64,000 nt of DNA from Nocardioides thalensis. Lineage in GTDB: Bacteria > Actinomycetota > Actinomycetes > Propionibacteriales > Nocardioidaceae. Below are positions 25,194-33,993 of the stretch, one piece after another (position 1 is the stretch's first letter; each line of letters starts with the position of its first letter). The stretch covers positions 3,991,501-4,055,500 of the forward strand of contig NZ_JACCFP010000001.1 in NCBI RefSeq assembly GCF_013410655.1. Direction: 5' to 3'. Under the pieces are notes generated by a model. The model was not told the origin of the DNA. It was given only the letters and a program-made list of their open reading frames with translations, and did no database searches. Position numbers and translations under genes: made by a program.

Positions 25194-25790
25194 ATGACCA
25201 GCATCGGAATCATCGGCGCCGGCGGCATCGGTACGGCGCTCGCGCGCCGCTTCGCGACCACAGACGCAGAAGTCCTTCTCGCCAACAGTCGCGGCTCCCA
25301 CACCGTGCAGACACCCGACGACCGCGTCACCGCGGCCGACATCACCGAGGCAGCCAAGGCCGACATCGTGGTCCTGGCCGTTCCCTGGAACCGCCTCGAG
25401 GCAGCAGTGGCCAACAGCGGCATCGACGACTGGTCGGGCAAGATCGTCATCGACCCGACCAACCCGCTCAGCGCACCGGACTTCCCGCCCGCCGACCTCG
25501 GCGGCCACGTCTCCAGCACGCAGCTAGTGGAGAAGCTCGTCCCGGGAGCCGAGGTGGTGAAGGCGTTCGGAACACTGACTCCGCCCGACCTCGGAGCCGA
25601 CCCGACCGCCGGAGGGCGGCGCGTCGTCTTCATCTCAGGAGACCACCCGGCCGCGAACGGCACGGTCGCGCGGCTCGCATCGAAGGCCGGATGGGCACCG
25701 ATCGACCTCGGCCTGCTCGCGATCGGCGGTCCGCTGCTCCACTTCCCCGGCGGTCCCCTGCCGACGCTCCGGCTGCGTCTCGAGCGCTAA
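25194..25790 (+). CDS. NADPH-dependent F420-reductase-like NAD(P)-binding protein
   Basis: A 198-residue Rossmann protein of the family annotated as NADPH-dependent F420 reductase. It has GIIGAGGIGTALARRF at the N terminus, VVLAVPWNRLEAAV near 63, IVIDPTNPLSAPD near 85 and EVVKAFGTL near 123, ending with LLHFPGGPLPTLRL. It is intact and paralogous to the broken gene at 19306. Most family members in such stress clusters probably act as oxidoreductases on small molecules rather than on F420, so the F420 link is not assumed. It is co-transcribed with the SDR. Confidence 0.82.
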   Translation: MTSIGIIGAGGIGTALARRFATTDAEVLLANSRGSHTVQTPDDRVTAADITEAAKADIVVLAVPWNRLEAAVANSGIDDWSGKIVIDPTNPLSAPDFPPADLGGHVSSTQLVEKLVPGAEVVKAFGTLTPPDLGADPTAGGRRVVFISGDHPAANGTVARLASKAGWAPIDLGLLAIGGPLLHFPGGPLPTLRLRLER

Positions 25791-25894
25791 CCGGCCGGCA
25801 GCGTTGCTACGCCACCGGGGTCAGGCTCGGGCTCAATCGCAGCGGAGGTCGCGAATCCTTCAACCAGGCTGCGTGGGCGCGTAGATCGCTACCG

Positions 25895-25928
25895 GAGTCC
25901 CGGGCCGAAGCAACTCGGCCCGGGACTC
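25895..25928 (+). terminator. terminator of the SDR-reductase operon
   Basis: A perfect 14-bp stem (GAGTCCCGGGCCGA and complement) with a 6-base loop, 105 bases after the reductase stop. The rest of 25791-26050 shows no gene. Confidence 0.7.
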
Positions 25929-26050
25929 TCGTGGTGTGCTGCTGCCGGGATGGAGCCGAACGGGCGCGGCTGCCTGCATGCCGGCAGAGTGGTGCGGAAG
26001 TACTGGCGGCCAGCGGCGTACGCGCCGTGAGACGCCGGTACGTTTCCACC

Positions 26051-26500
26051 ATGGTCGTCCGGGCTCTGGTCACGTTGCTGTTCCTGCTTCCCGCGCTCGT
26101 CGGCTGCGACGGTGGTGCCGACCCCGAGCCCGATGTGGACGCGATAGTGGCGTCGGTCGAGGACGTTCCTTCGGTCACCAAGTCGGTCCGGCTCACCGAT
26201 GACACCGACCCGGACAAGATGCTGGGCAGCGAGGAGGGCTATAGCGAGGCGGCAGTGTTCTACGACTCCCGCCTGAAGTGTCCGCAGCCCGGGATCGACT
26301 GCGGGGCCGTGCTGGAGGTGTGGGCGGACGCCGACGGCGCCAAGGAGCGGTCGGGCTACCTCAAGGCGCTCCAGTCCGGCATGCAATCCCTCGGAACTGA
26401 ATACCACTACCGGGACGGCGCCCTCCTCCTCCGGGTGAACGGTGACCTCACCGCGAAGCAAGCCGAGGAGTACCAGGCAGCGTTCAACGAAGCCGCCTAG
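26051..26500 (+). CDS. hypothetical lipoprotein
   Basis: A 149-residue predicted lipoprotein. The signal peptide has the core ALVTLLFLLPALV and the lipobox ALVGC, so the mature protein begins at Cys20. The mature part is acidic (DGGADPEPDVDAI) and contains two further cysteines in KCPQPGIDCGAVLEVWAD, which could form a disulfide. An in-frame GTG at 26026 is an alternative start. I recognise no family. It converges on the immunity-like gene at 26510, with only nine bases between their stops. Confidence 0.72.
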   Translation: MVVRALVTLLFLLPALVGCDGGADPEPDVDAIVASVEDVPSVTKSVRLTDDTDPDKMLGSEEGYSEAAVFYDSRLKCPQPGIDCGAVLEVWADADGAKERSGYLKALQSGMQSLGTEYHYRDGALLLRVNGDLTAKQAEEYQAAFNEAA

Positions 26501-26509
26501 CCCGGGGGT

Positions 26510-27046
26510 TCAGTCCTCGCCGAAGAACCCCGGCTGATCGCCTGGAAACGCACCGTTCACCGCTTCGATCCTCAGCCCGGTGAGCCCGGCCTCCTTGATG
26601 GCGGCCAGCACTTCGTCGGAGACGACCAGGTTGTGACTTCTCCGACCGCGCCACAGGCTGTGCACGGGCCCGGGGTCATTGCATTCCTCGAGCACGCCGA
26701 CGTAGCCACCGAGACGGTCACCGCTCCGCAGGCGGATCTCCACGTCGAAGACGTCCAGCTCCGCGCCACACCCGCGAAGAACCTCAACCATCCGCTCGCT
26801 GAGCAATTTCAACCCGATCATCGACGTCTGCCACAGGAAGTCGTTCAGTCTCTTGCCGTAGTGCTCCGGCTCTTGGACCCACCAGACCGCGACGTCCACC
26901 GACCCCGGCCCGGCCTCCCCCAAGGCTTTCTCGACGTCGATGCCCGACGGTGCCCTCCACCGGCCATAGGTCGGGGCGTCCTCGCCGGTCACCCGCAGCC
27001 ACAGGTCGCGGCCTGCTCCGGCCGCGGTTACGGTGTGCCAAGCCAT
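26510..27046 (-). CDS. putative immunity protein (Imm11-like) for the AHH toxin
   Basis: A 178-residue cytoplasmic protein without signal peptide. The second half (IGLKLLSERMVEVLRGCGAE, then GGYVGVLEE and LVVSDEVLAAIKEAGLTGLR) resembles the Imm11 (DUF1629) immunity family as I remember it, including the terminal 'sensor' segment ahead of a conserved small residue patch. Its start overlaps the 3' end of the toxin gene by 19 bases, the usual toxin-then-immunity order. Imm11 proteins are known partners of AHH-type nucleases in polymorphic toxin systems. The family call is by pattern and is moderate; the role from context is stronger. Confidence 0.65.
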   Translation of the reverse strand: MAWHTVTAAGAGRDLWLRVTGEDAPTYGRWRAPSGIDVEKALGEAGPGSVDVAVWWVQEPEHYGKRLNDFLWQTSMIGLKLLSERMVEVLRGCGAELDVFDVEIRLRSGDRLGGYVGVLEECNDPGPVHSLWRGRRSHNLVVSDEVLAAIKEAGLTGLRIEAVNGAFPGDQPGFFGED

Positions 27047-28071
27047 CGGGTCCTCGAGGACGGGCACTGGTAAGTGGTGTGCCATGACCGGCTGACCATG
27101 CGAATCCGCTTGTTCTCGATCTTGATCCGCCAGTACCGGCTGTCCTCGATGTCGCTGCGCCGCGGTGCGAGCCAGTCCTCCCAGAGCCGGTTGAACTTCC
27201 GCGCGTACTTCCGGTGTGCAGGACTGCACCACCAGTGCCCGAAGATCGGGTTGTGGATGTTCAGGCCGGCGCGGCTGAAGTCTGCGTTGAACTTGACCGG
27301 GAGCGTGTGGTGCGCGTCGTACCCGACGATCGAGGACTTCTCCCAGCCGGTGCGTCGTCGGACGTTCTCGCGGAAGTTGCGGCGGTTGAGCTTCAGCAGC
27401 TTCCGCGGGGTCCGCGGCTCGACGTCGTCGAGATCGAGCTGCGCCTGCTTCGCGGCGAGCTTGGCTGCCGCCCGCTTCGCCGCCTCGTAGGTCGCGCGTC
27501 GGACCACGTACCGGCCGAGGATCTGCCCGCCCACTCGCAAGGCCACGGGAACGACCCACCACGGATCCGCGAAGACGGGATAGGTCGCGCCCACCGCCCG
27601 GTGCTCGACGACTTGAACGAACGAGTTCCGGTCGACGACCTCGAACCGGGTCGACACGGCGATGCCGATCGCGTCGACGGCCCAGGGAGCTTCCAACGCG
27701 CCGATCACAGCACCTTCGCGGTCCACGGCTTCGAGACCCTCACCGTGCGCTCGCAGTCGCGCACCGGCCGGAAGGGCGACGTCGAAGAGGAAGCGCTGTC
27801 GCGCGCGGACGTCGGTGATCCGGATAAGCGACTGTCGCCCCAGCGTGCCCGGGCGGCGGTGCGCACCGGCGATGTCCCGGTGCGCGATGGTGAACCATCT
27901 CCCGCTCGTGACTCGCGGAGTGACGGCTGTTCGTGGCAACGGTGCCGAGCTGTCTCGGACCTGCGGCTCGGCGCCGACCTCCATGGCCGCCGCCGGCACG
28001 GTTGCGTTGATGGTCAAAGTCAGGGTGAGCGCCACTGCCGAGGAGAGGGCAAGCCGCAGGACTCGTAACAC
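27028..28071 (-). CDS. secreted polymorphic toxin with C-terminal AHH (HNH/Endo VII-type) nuclease domain
   Basis: A 347-residue predicted exported toxin. Starting at the GTG at 28071, which has GGGAG before it, residues 1-29 form a Sec signal peptide (LALSSAVALTLTLTINA, cleavage near PAAA). Residues about 50-172 are a beta-rich region ending YPVFADPWW, a motif I associate with N-terminal regions of actinobacterial secreted toxins. A basic helical linker (RATYEAAKRAAAKLAAKQAQ) follows. The C-terminal domain has AHH at 253-255 (GYDAHHTLPVKF), then GLNIHNPIFGHWW and SPAHRKYARKFNRLWEDWL, the pattern of AHH nucleases of the HNH/Endo VII group. An in-frame ATG at 28191 would bury the signal peptide and is less likely. 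The target is presumably nucleic acid of a competitor. Confidence 0.75.
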   Translation of the reverse strand: MLRVLRLALSSAVALTLTLTINATVPAAAMEVGAEPQVRDSSAPLPRTAVTPRVTSGRWFTIAHRDIAGAHRRPGTLGRQSLIRITDVRARQRFLFDVALPAGARLRAHGEGLEAVDREGAVIGALEAPWAVDAIGIAVSTRFEVVDRNSFVQVVEHRAVGATYPVFADPWWVVPVALRVGGQILGRYVVRRATYEAAKRAAAKLAAKQAQLDLDDVEPRTPRKLLKLNRRNFRENVRRRTGWEKSSIVGYDAHHTLPVKFNADFSRAGLNIHNPIFGHWWCSPAHRKYARKFNRLWEDWLAPRRSDIEDSRYWRIKIENKRIRMVSRSWHTTYQCPSSRTRWLGTP

Positions 28072-28332
28072 CGTTGTCTCCCGAGAGTCGATCGATGAAG
28101 TCGCTGGCCGGGAACCTAACAGGACTTCGACCTCCGGGGGCGACGATTGGGAATCTCCTGCATGAAGCGAGGCCATCAGACTCCCGAGCACGTGAATGTG
28201 TCACCGGCAGGCGCCTAGAAGGCGGCGACCTCCCTCACTGGGTGTGTTCCTAATCAGCCGAGCTCTGGCTCATGCCGACGTGCGGATGCGCGCGGATCTG
28301 CCGATGAGTGCGCAGTTCGGACTTCCCCTGAC

Positions 28333-28743
28333 ATGCTGCTCCGCGTGGTGATGGACCCGCTTCCAGATCTGGCTGATCTCGTCTGGGCCTTCGAGGACGA
28401 GCCCCACTACGCCTACGAGGAGGACGACCTCGCCGCAGGGTACGAGTCCGACTGGCGTGAGCAGTGGCCGTACACCCGAGTCGTTTTCGTCCTGAGCCGA
28501 GGGCAACGTCGTGTCTCGCTCGACCTCCAGCCGGGCCATGAGCAGGCCCGGCTGCTTGTGGAGGACGCTCAAGGTGAGGTCGCCGACCTTCTGCTCCGCA
28601 AGGTGCGGAGCATCGAACTCGACCGAGCGAAAGGTCGCGTGGTGCTCCAGATCGCGTTCGCCGAAGGGCTCCGCACGGACAGGGTCTTCCTGCAATTGGA
28701 TCCGCAGATCTCCCTCGGGTGGGAGCCGTTCGCTTTCGACTAA
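28333..28743 (+). CDS. hypothetical protein beside the toxin locus
   Basis: A 136-residue protein I cannot assign. It is acidic at the N terminus (WAFEDEPHYAYEEDDLAAG) and then beta-strand rich (VVFVLSRGQRRVSLDLQ, KGRVVLQIAFAE), ending LGWEPFAFD. No signal peptide or membrane segment. An in-frame GTG-ATG a few codons in could be the true start; no strong ribosome site distinguishes them. It is divergent from the toxin gene across a 261-base gap in which I see no other feature. Small acidic cytoplasmic proteins next to toxins are often immunity proteins, but nothing in the sequence proves this. Confidence 0.6.
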   Translation: MLLRVVMDPLPDLADLVWAFEDEPHYAYEEDDLAAGYESDWREQWPYTRVVFVLSRGQRRVSLDLQPGHEQARLLVEDAQGEVADLLLRKVRSIELDRAKGRVVLQIAFAEGLRTDRVFLQLDPQISLGWEPFAFD

Positions 28744-28812
28744 TCCCGCGGCAGGGTCGCACGCTCATGCCGCAACCAGGGCGGCTACGCTCGCCCGACT
28801 CTGCCGCGTTCC

Positions 28813-28910
28813 GCCACCGGCGAGCTCCTCAGCGAGCACGACATCGACCCCACCCGGGACTACCAACCAAGGAACCCACAAAAGCCTGACAGCCGAACCC
28901 TCAGATGAGG
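28813..28910 (+). pseudogene. remnant of an IS481-type transposase C terminus
   Basis: In one plus-strand frame the sequence reads ATGELLSEHDIDPTRDYQP and then RNPQKPDSRTLR before a stop. The TGELL...IDPTRDYQP pattern is the usual C-terminal tail of actinobacterial IS481-like transposases, from memory. Upstream in the same frame there is no transposase core, so only the end remains. The stop falls within the hairpin in front of tRNA-Ser. No terminal repeats were identified. Confidence 0.5.
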
Positions 28911-28921
28911 GTTCGGCTGTC
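28888..28921 (-). terminator. terminator of tRNA-Ser
   Basis: A perfect 16-bp inverted repeat (GACAGCCGAACCCTCA and complement, 2-base centre) followed on the minus strand by GGCTTTTG. It lies 22 bases after the tRNA 3' end. Confidence 0.8.
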
Positions 28922-28943
28922 GCCGATGTCTTGCGACATCACA

Positions 28944-29033
28944 TGGCGGTGGCGGAGGGATTTGAACCCTCGGTGGGCTTGCACCCACAAACGCTTTCGA
29001 GGCGTTCTCCTTAGGCCGCTCGGACACGCCACC
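28944..29033 (-). tRNA. tRNA-Ser (anticodon CGA)
   Basis: A 90-base serine tRNA reading UCG codons. The 5' acceptor strand GGTGGCG pairs with CGCCACC before discriminator G and an encoded CCA (28944-28946). The anticodon stem AACGC/GCGTT encloses CTCGAAA with CGA at 28997-28999. A long variable arm (TGGGTGCAAGCCCA) is typical of tRNA-Ser, and the T arm contains GGTTCAAATCC. A strong terminator follows. Its 3' end is a common integration site class, but I found no duplicated att sequence by eye. Confidence 0.96.
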
Positions 29034-29094
29034 GCGGGAGAATGTACCGGAGCAGACCGGCGCCGTTGAAATCGCGGTGGCCCGGAGATGACCG

Positions 29095-30594
29095 TCAGAG
29101 GCCACCCGCAAGCCGGTGGTAGGCGGCGTTCCAGCGCAGCTCGCGCTGGAACCCCCGGGCAGTCGTGTCGGCGTCGATGACGGCGATCTCGGTGGCGGTC
29201 ATCTCGGCGAAGTCCCCCAGCACCTCGACGCCCACGGCGGTGGACAGCACGGTGTGGTGCGGTGCCCCGGCCATCAGCCACGACTCCGCCGAGGTCGCGA
29301 GCGACGGCCGCGGCTCCCAGACCGCGCAGGCGACCGGCAGGGCGGGCAGCGCCTCGTCGGGCTCGACGACGTCGACCTCGTTGACGGTGAGTCGGAAGCG
29401 GTCGCCGAGGTCGGAGAGGCCGGCGACGACGGCCTCGGCGGGGTCGGCGGTGAACCGCAGCCGCACGGGGTCCTCCCGGCCGCCGATGGAGAGCGGGTGC
29501 ACCTCCAGCGACGGGCGGCTGCTGGTGATCGACGGGCAGACCTCGAGCATGTGGGCGCCGAGGATCTTCTCCTCTCCCGGGACCAGGTGATACGTGTAGT
29601 CCTCCATGAACGAGGTGCCGCCGGGCAGGCCGGCGGCCATCACCTTCGTGGCGCGCAGCAGCACCGCGGTCTTCCAGTCGCCCTCGCCGCCGAAGCCGTA
29701 GCCGTCCGCCATCAGCCGCTGGACGGCGAGGCCCGGGAGCTGGCGCAGGCCGCCGAGGTCTTCGAAGTTGGTGGTGAACGCACCGAAACCGCCGTCCTCG
29801 AGGAAGCTGCGCATCCCGGCCTCGACCCGGGCGCCGTAGCGCAGCGACTCGTGGCGCTCGCCGCCCGGCAGGAGCTCTGGTGCCACGTCGTAGAGGTCGG
29901 CGTACTCGACGACGAGCTTGTCGATCGCGTCGTCGGCGACCGCGTCGACGACGGCGACCAGGTCGTTGACGCCGTAGGTGTTGACCGAGACGCCGAACCG
30001 GAGCTGCGCCTCCACCTTGTCGCCCTCGGTGACCGCGACGTCGCGCATGTTGTCGCCGAACCGGGCGAGCCGGAGCCGGCGCAGCTCGTCGCGGCCGAGC
30101 GCCGCCCGGGCCCAGTCCTCGACCCGGGCCCGGACGGCCGGGTTCTCGACGTGGCCCGCCACGGTCTTGCGCGGTACGCCGAGCCGCGACTGGATGTAGC
30201 CGAACTCCCGGTCGCCGTGGGCGGCCTGGTTGAGGTTCATGAAGTCCATGTCGATCGTCGACCAGGGCAGCGCCATGCCGGCCTGCGTGTGCAGGTGCAG
30301 CAGGGGCTTCTGGAGGGCGTCCAGTCCGGCGATCCACATCTTGGCCGGCGAGAACGTGTGCATCCAGGCGATCAGCCCGACGCAGTCGGGCGCGCTGTTG
30401 GCCTCGAGCACCTGGCGGTGGATCGCGGCCGCGTCGAGGAGCACCGGCTTCCACACGACGCGGACCGGGAGGGCGGAGAGGGCGACGAGCTTGTCGACGA
30501 TCTCCTGCGACTGTGTCGCGACCTGGTCGAGCGTCTCGGGCCCGTAGAGCGCCTGGCTCCCTGTCAGGAACCAGACCTCTGGATCGTTCGCCAC
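29095..30594 (-). CDS. araA: L-arabinose isomerase
   Basis: A 499-residue isomerase converting L-arabinose to L-ribulose. The N terminus [17 protein letters not shown] is diagnostic. The substrate and Mn-binding region appears as [28 protein letters not shown] and [17 protein letters not shown], and the C-terminal metal His in APHHTVLS. I take the GTG at 30594 as start because AAAGGA lies six bases before it; an ATG at 30609 overlaps the araD stop but has no ribosome site. It is the last gene of the long transporter-ara operon, and a tRNA gene follows 61 bases after its stop. Confidence 0.95.
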   Translation of the reverse strand: MANDPEVWFLTGSQALYGPETLDQVATQSQEIVDKLVALSALPVRVVWKPVLLDAAAIHRQVLEANSAPDCVGLIAWMHTFSPAKMWIAGLDALQKPLLHLHTQAGMALPWSTIDMDFMNLNQAAHGDREFGYIQSRLGVPRKTVAGHVENPAVRARVEDWARAALGRDELRRLRLARFGDNMRDVAVTEGDKVEAQLRFGVSVNTYGVNDLVAVVDAVADDAIDKLVVEYADLYDVAPELLPGGERHESLRYGARVEAGMRSFLEDGGFGAFTTNFEDLGGLRQLPGLAVQRLMADGYGFGGEGDWKTAVLLRATKVMAAGLPGGTSFMEDYTYHLVPGEEKILGAHMLEVCPSITSSRPSLEVHPLSIGGREDPVRLRFTADPAEAVVAGLSDLGDRFRLTVNEVDVVEPDEALPALPVACAVWEPRPSLATSAESWLMAGAPHHTVLSTAVGVEVLGDFAEMTATEIAVIDADTTARGFQRELRWNAAYHRLAGGL

Positions 30595-30605
30595 GTAGGG
30601 TCCTT

Positions 30606-31283
30606 TCATCGCTGGCCGTAGACGTTCTGATAGCGGTCGAACAGCGCGTCGACGTGACGCTGCTCGATGGGGATGGGCTCCCCGAGCTGGCGCGCGAGGT
30701 GCACCGAGCGGGCGACGTCCTCGCACATGACCGCCGCCTTCACCGCCGCCTTCGCGGTGGCGCCGACGGCGAAGACCCCGTGGTTCTGCATGAGCACGGC
30801 GGGCGACCGGCTGCTGGCGAGGGTGTCGACGATGCCGCGGCCGATGGAGTCGTCGCCGATGATCGCGAACGGCCCGACGGGGATGTCGCCGCCGAACTCG
30901 TCGGCGCACATCGTCGTCACGCAGGGGATCGCCTCGCCCCGCGCCGCCCAGGCGACGGCGTACGGCGAGTGCGTGTGCACGACGCCGCCGACGTCGGGCC
31001 GGTGCCGGTAGACGTAGGCCTGCGCCTCGGTGTCCGAGGAGGGCGCGTGCAGGCCGTCGACCACGCGGCCGTCGAGGTCGCAGACCACCATGGCGTCGGG
31101 CGTCAGCGCGTCGTAGTCGACGCCGCTCGGCTTGATCACGAGCAGGTCGTGGCCGGGTACCCGCGCGGAGACGTTGCCGGCGGTCCACACCACCAGGCCG
31201 TAGCGGACGAGCTCCGCGTGCAGCGCGCACAGCTCGGCACGCAGCCGCAGCACCGTGCTGCGGACGTCGTCGACTGCGGTCAC
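30606..31283 (-). CDS. araD: L-ribulose-5-phosphate 4-epimerase
   Basis: A 225-residue class-II aldolase-fold epimerase that yields D-xylulose 5-phosphate for the pentose phosphate pathway. The phosphate-binding TAGNVSARV is near residue 35, followed by [11 protein letters not shown]. Zinc ligands are in [10 protein letters not shown] near 100 and QNHGVFAVG near 167. The GTG at 31283 overlaps the araB stop (GTGA) and has GGGAGG upstream. The C-terminal NVYGQR is typical of AraD. Confidence 0.94.
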   Translation of the reverse strand: MTAVDDVRSTVLRLRAELCALHAELVRYGLVVWTAGNVSARVPGHDLLVIKPSGVDYDALTPDAMVVCDLDGRVVDGLHAPSSDTEAQAYVYRHRPDVGGVVHTHSPYAVAWAARGEAIPCVTTMCADEFGGDIPVGPFAIIGDDSIGRGIVDTLASSRSPAVLMQNHGVFAVGATAKAAVKAAVMCEDVARSVHLARQLGEPIPIEQRHVDALFDRYQNVYGQR

Positions 31284-32956
31284 GAGCCCTCCCTCGCCTG
31301 TCGTCGGGCGACCGCGTCGCGACGGATCGCCTTGAGCCGGCGCATCGCCTTGTCGGCGCGGCCGAAGTGGTCGTGCAGGGCGACGTACTCCGCGAACAGC
31401 CCGTCGTACGACGCCGCACGCCCCTCGTCGGGCAGGTAGACGCCCCGCCGTATCTTGCCCATCGCCTTCGACGCCGTGGCGACGTCGGGATAGACACCCG
31501 CGGCGACCGCCGCGTGGATCGCGGAGCCGAGCGCGGGGCCCTGCTCGGAGTCGATGACCGAGAGCGGCAACCGCGTGACGTCCGCATAGATCTGCATGAG
31601 CAACTCGTTCTTCGACAGCCCGCCGGCGATCACCAGCTCGTGCACCGGGACGCCGCTGTCGCGAAAGGTCTCCACGATCACGCGGGTGCCGAACGCCGTC
31701 GCCTCGAGGAGCGCGCGGTAGACGTCCTCGGGGCGGGTGGCGAGCGTCAGCCCGACCACGAGACCCGAGAGCTCGTGGTCGACCAGCACCGACCGGTTCC
31801 CGCTGTGCCAGTCGAGGGCGACGAGTCCGTGCTCGCCGACCTCCTGGGCCGCCGCCAGCCGGGTGAGGTGCTCGTGCAGGGTCTCCCCCGCAGCCGTCGC
31901 CGCGGCGGCGTGCTCGGCGGGCACCGCCGTACGGACGAACCAGCCGAAGATGTCGCCGACCCCGCTCTGCCCGGCCTCGTAGCCCCAGCTGCCGTCGACG
32001 ATGCCGCCGTCGACGACGCCGCACATGCCGGGCACCTCGCGCAGCACGTCGCCGCTCATCACGTGGCAGGTGGACGTGCCCATGATCGCGACCATCTGGC
32101 CGGCGCCGGTCGCCTGCGCGGCGGGCGCGGTGACGTGCGCGTCGACGTTGCCGACGGCGACGGCGATGCCCTCCGGCAACCCGGTCCACCCGGCGGCCTC
32201 GGCCGTCAGGGTTCCCGCGCGGCCGCCGAGGCGGCCGACGGGCTGGTCGAGCTTGTCGGCGACGAACCCGCCGAACCCCGGCGCGAGGGCCTCGAGGAAG
32301 TCAGCGCTCGGGTAGCCGCCGTCCTGGAGGATCCCCTTGTAGCCGGCGGAGCAGGCGTTGCGGACGTAGGTCCCGCACAGCTGCCACACGATCCAGTCGG
32401 CCGCCTCGACCCAGCGCTCCATCCGGTCGTAGGTGTCGCGGTCCTCCTCGAACAGCTGGAGCCCCTTGGCGAACTCCCACTCCGAGGAGATGAGCCCGCC
32501 GTACCGCGCCAGCCAGGCCTCGCCGCGCTCCTCGGCGAGCGCGTTGATGCGGTCGGCCTGGCCCTGGGCGGCGTGGTGCTTCCAGAGCTTCACGTAGGCG
32601 TGCGGGCGCGCGCGGAAGCCGTCGACCTCCGACAGCGGGGTGCCGTCGGCGAGGGTCGGCACCATCGTGCACGCGGTGAAGTCGGTGGCGATGCCGACGA
32701 CCTCCGCCGGGTCGATCCCGGCGTCGACGACGGCGGCAGGTACGGCGACCTGGAGCACCTCGCGGTAGTCCTGCGGCACTTGGAGCGCCCATTCCGGCGG
32801 CAGTCGCAGGTCCGTGCCGGGCAGCCGGTCCTCGACGACCCCGTGCGGGTACTCGTGGACCGCCGTCCCGACCTCGGCGCCGTCCGAGGCGCGCACCACG
32901 ACGGCGCGGCCCGACAGCGTGCCGAAGTCGACACCGACGACGTACTGGTCGCTCAA
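31280..32956 (-). CDS. araB: ribulokinase
   Basis: A 558-residue FGGY-family sugar kinase that phosphorylates L-ribulose. The N-terminal phosphate loop [16 protein letters not shown] is classic for Ara[11 protein letters not shown] near residue 95 and [20 protein letters not shown] near 125 are further AraB signatures. The ATP-binding C-terminal half has [33 protein letters not shown] and [16 protein letters not shown]. The start is TTG at 32956, overlapping the lacI stop (TTGA), with GGGAGAGG upstream. Confidence 0.95.
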   Translation of the reverse strand: MSDQYVVGVDFGTLSGRAVVVRASDGAEVGTAVHEYPHGVVEDRLPGTDLRLPPEWALQVPQDYREVLQVAVPAAVVDAGIDPAEVVGIATDFTACTMVPTLADGTPLSEVDGFRARPHAYVKLWKHHAAQGQADRINALAEERGEAWLARYGGLISSEWEFAKGLQLFEEDRDTYDRMERWVEAADWIVWQLCGTYVRNACSAGYKGILQDGGYPSADFLEALAPGFGGFVADKLDQPVGRLGGRAGTLTAEAAGWTGLPEGIAVAVGNVDAHVTAPAAQATGAGQMVAIMGTSTCHVMSGDVLREVPGMCGVVDGGIVDGSWGYEAGQSGVGDIFGWFVRTAVPAEHAAAATAAGETLHEHLTRLAAAQEVGEHGLVALDWHSGNRSVLVDHELSGLVVGLTLATRPEDVYRALLEATAFGTRVIVETFRDSGVPVHELVIAGGLSKNELLMQIYADVTRLPLSVIDSEQGPALGSAIHAAVAAGVYPDVATASKAMGKIRRGVYLPDEGRAASYDGLFAEYVALHDHFGRADKAMRRLKAIRRDAVARRQAREGS

Positions 32957-33993
32957 CGACCTCTCCCTTCGACAGGTGCGGCGGAGCTCGCGCGCACGAC
33001 GAGCTCGGGGCTGATCAGCCGCGGCGGGGTGGGCTCTCCGGCGATCGCGGCCCGGAGGATCTCGATGGCGCGCTGGCCGACCGCGGCGAAGTCCTGGCGC
33101 ACGGTGGTCAGCGGCGGGATGAGGTACGGCGCCTCCGGGATGTCGTCGAAGCCGACGACGCTGATGTCGTGCGGCACCGACCGACCGGACTCGGAGAGCG
33201 CCCTCAGGAGGCCGAGGGCCATCTGGTCGTTGGCGCAGAACACGCCGGTGACGTCGGCCCGCGCGGCGATCGCGAGCCCGGCGTCGTAGCCGCTGGCTGC
33301 CGACCAGTCGCCCTCGACCTGGCGCGAGGGGCGCAGGCCGGCGGCGAACATCGCGTTGCGGTAGCCGCGCAGCCGCGCCCGGGCCTCGGTCCACGACGAC
33401 GGTCCGGCGACGTGCACCACCTCGGTGTGGCCGAGGTCGAGCAGGTGCCGCGTCGCCTCCTCCGCGCCGGCTACCTGGTCGACGCCGACGGTCCACTCCG
33501 CCTTGTCCTCGTCGCCCTCGACGACGACGACCGGGATGCCCTGGTCGACCTGGGTGCGTGCGGCCTCCACGGCGTCGTCGGTGGCGGCGATGAGGACGAT
33601 CCCCTCGACGTGCTGGTCGCGGAGGTGGTTCATCGCGTCGGCGAACTCGGCGCGGGTCAGGCTCTGGAGGTTCGTCGAGCTGACGAAGTAGCCGGCGGCC
33701 CGGCCGGCCGCCTGGATCGTGCGGTGCACGGTGCTCGGCCCCCAGAACCCGCTCTTCGAGCCGATCACGCCGATCGTGCCGGAGCGACGGGTCACCAGCG
33801 AGCGCGCGGCGGTGTTGGGCCGGTAGCCCAGCTGCCGGATCGCCTCCTCGACCCGCTCCCGCGTCTCCGGCCGGAGGTTGCCCTGCCCGTTGACGACCCG
33901 CGAGACGGTCTGGTGGCTGACGCCGGCGAGGCGGGCGACGTCGGCCATCACCGGGGCCCGGCCGTTGCCGGTCCGGGGCGAGGTGGCCGTCAC
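32953..33993 (-). CDS. LacI-family regulator of the arabinose operon
   Basis: A 346-residue LacI-type regulator. The DNA-binding head MADVARLAGVSHQTVSRVVN begins at residue 16, followed by the hinge LGYRPNTAARSLVTRRS. The periplasmic-binding-like sensor domain fills the rest (IGVIGSKSGFWGPSTVH, then VFCANDQMALGLLRAL and GFDDIPEAPYLIPPLTTV). The GTG at 33993 overlaps the permease stop (GTGA); an ATG at 33948 would begin exactly at the DNA-binding head. It lies within the operon it presumably controls, giving feedback. A close paralogue lies at 39884. The 14-bp operators at 38773, 38830 and 39870 are the likely binding sites of one or both. Confidence 0.9.
   Translation of the reverse strand: MTATSPRTGNGRAPVMADVARLAGVSHQTVSRVVNGQGNLRPETRERVEEAIRQLGYRPNTAARSLVTRRSGTIGVIGSKSGFWGPSTVHRTIQAAGRAAGYFVSSTNLQSLTRAEFADAMNHLRDQHVEGIVLIAATDDAVEAARTQVDQGIPVVVVEGDEDKAEWTVGVDQVAGAEEATRHLLDLGHTEVVHVAGPSSWTEARARLRGYRNAMFAAGLRPSRQVEGDWSAASGYDAGLAIAARADVTGVFCANDQMALGLLRALSESGRSVPHDISVVGFDDIPEAPYLIPPLTTVRQDFAAVGQRAIEILRAAIAGEPTPPRLISPELVVRASSAAPVEGRGR

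Noticed and set aside
25791-26050. Plus-strand open frame running from 25691 into the lipoprotein
   Set aside because: It overlaps the reductase end in another frame and crosses a terminator hairpin; the signal peptide begins at 26051.
28072-28191. Longer N terminus for the AHH toxin
   Set aside because: It would put about 40 polar residues before the signal peptide; the GTG at 28071 has GGGAG and starts directly with the signal sequence.
28944-29033. Active prophage or integrative element at tRNA-Ser
   Set aside because: No integrase gene and no duplicated tRNA end could be seen in the window; only a small accessory patch is supported.
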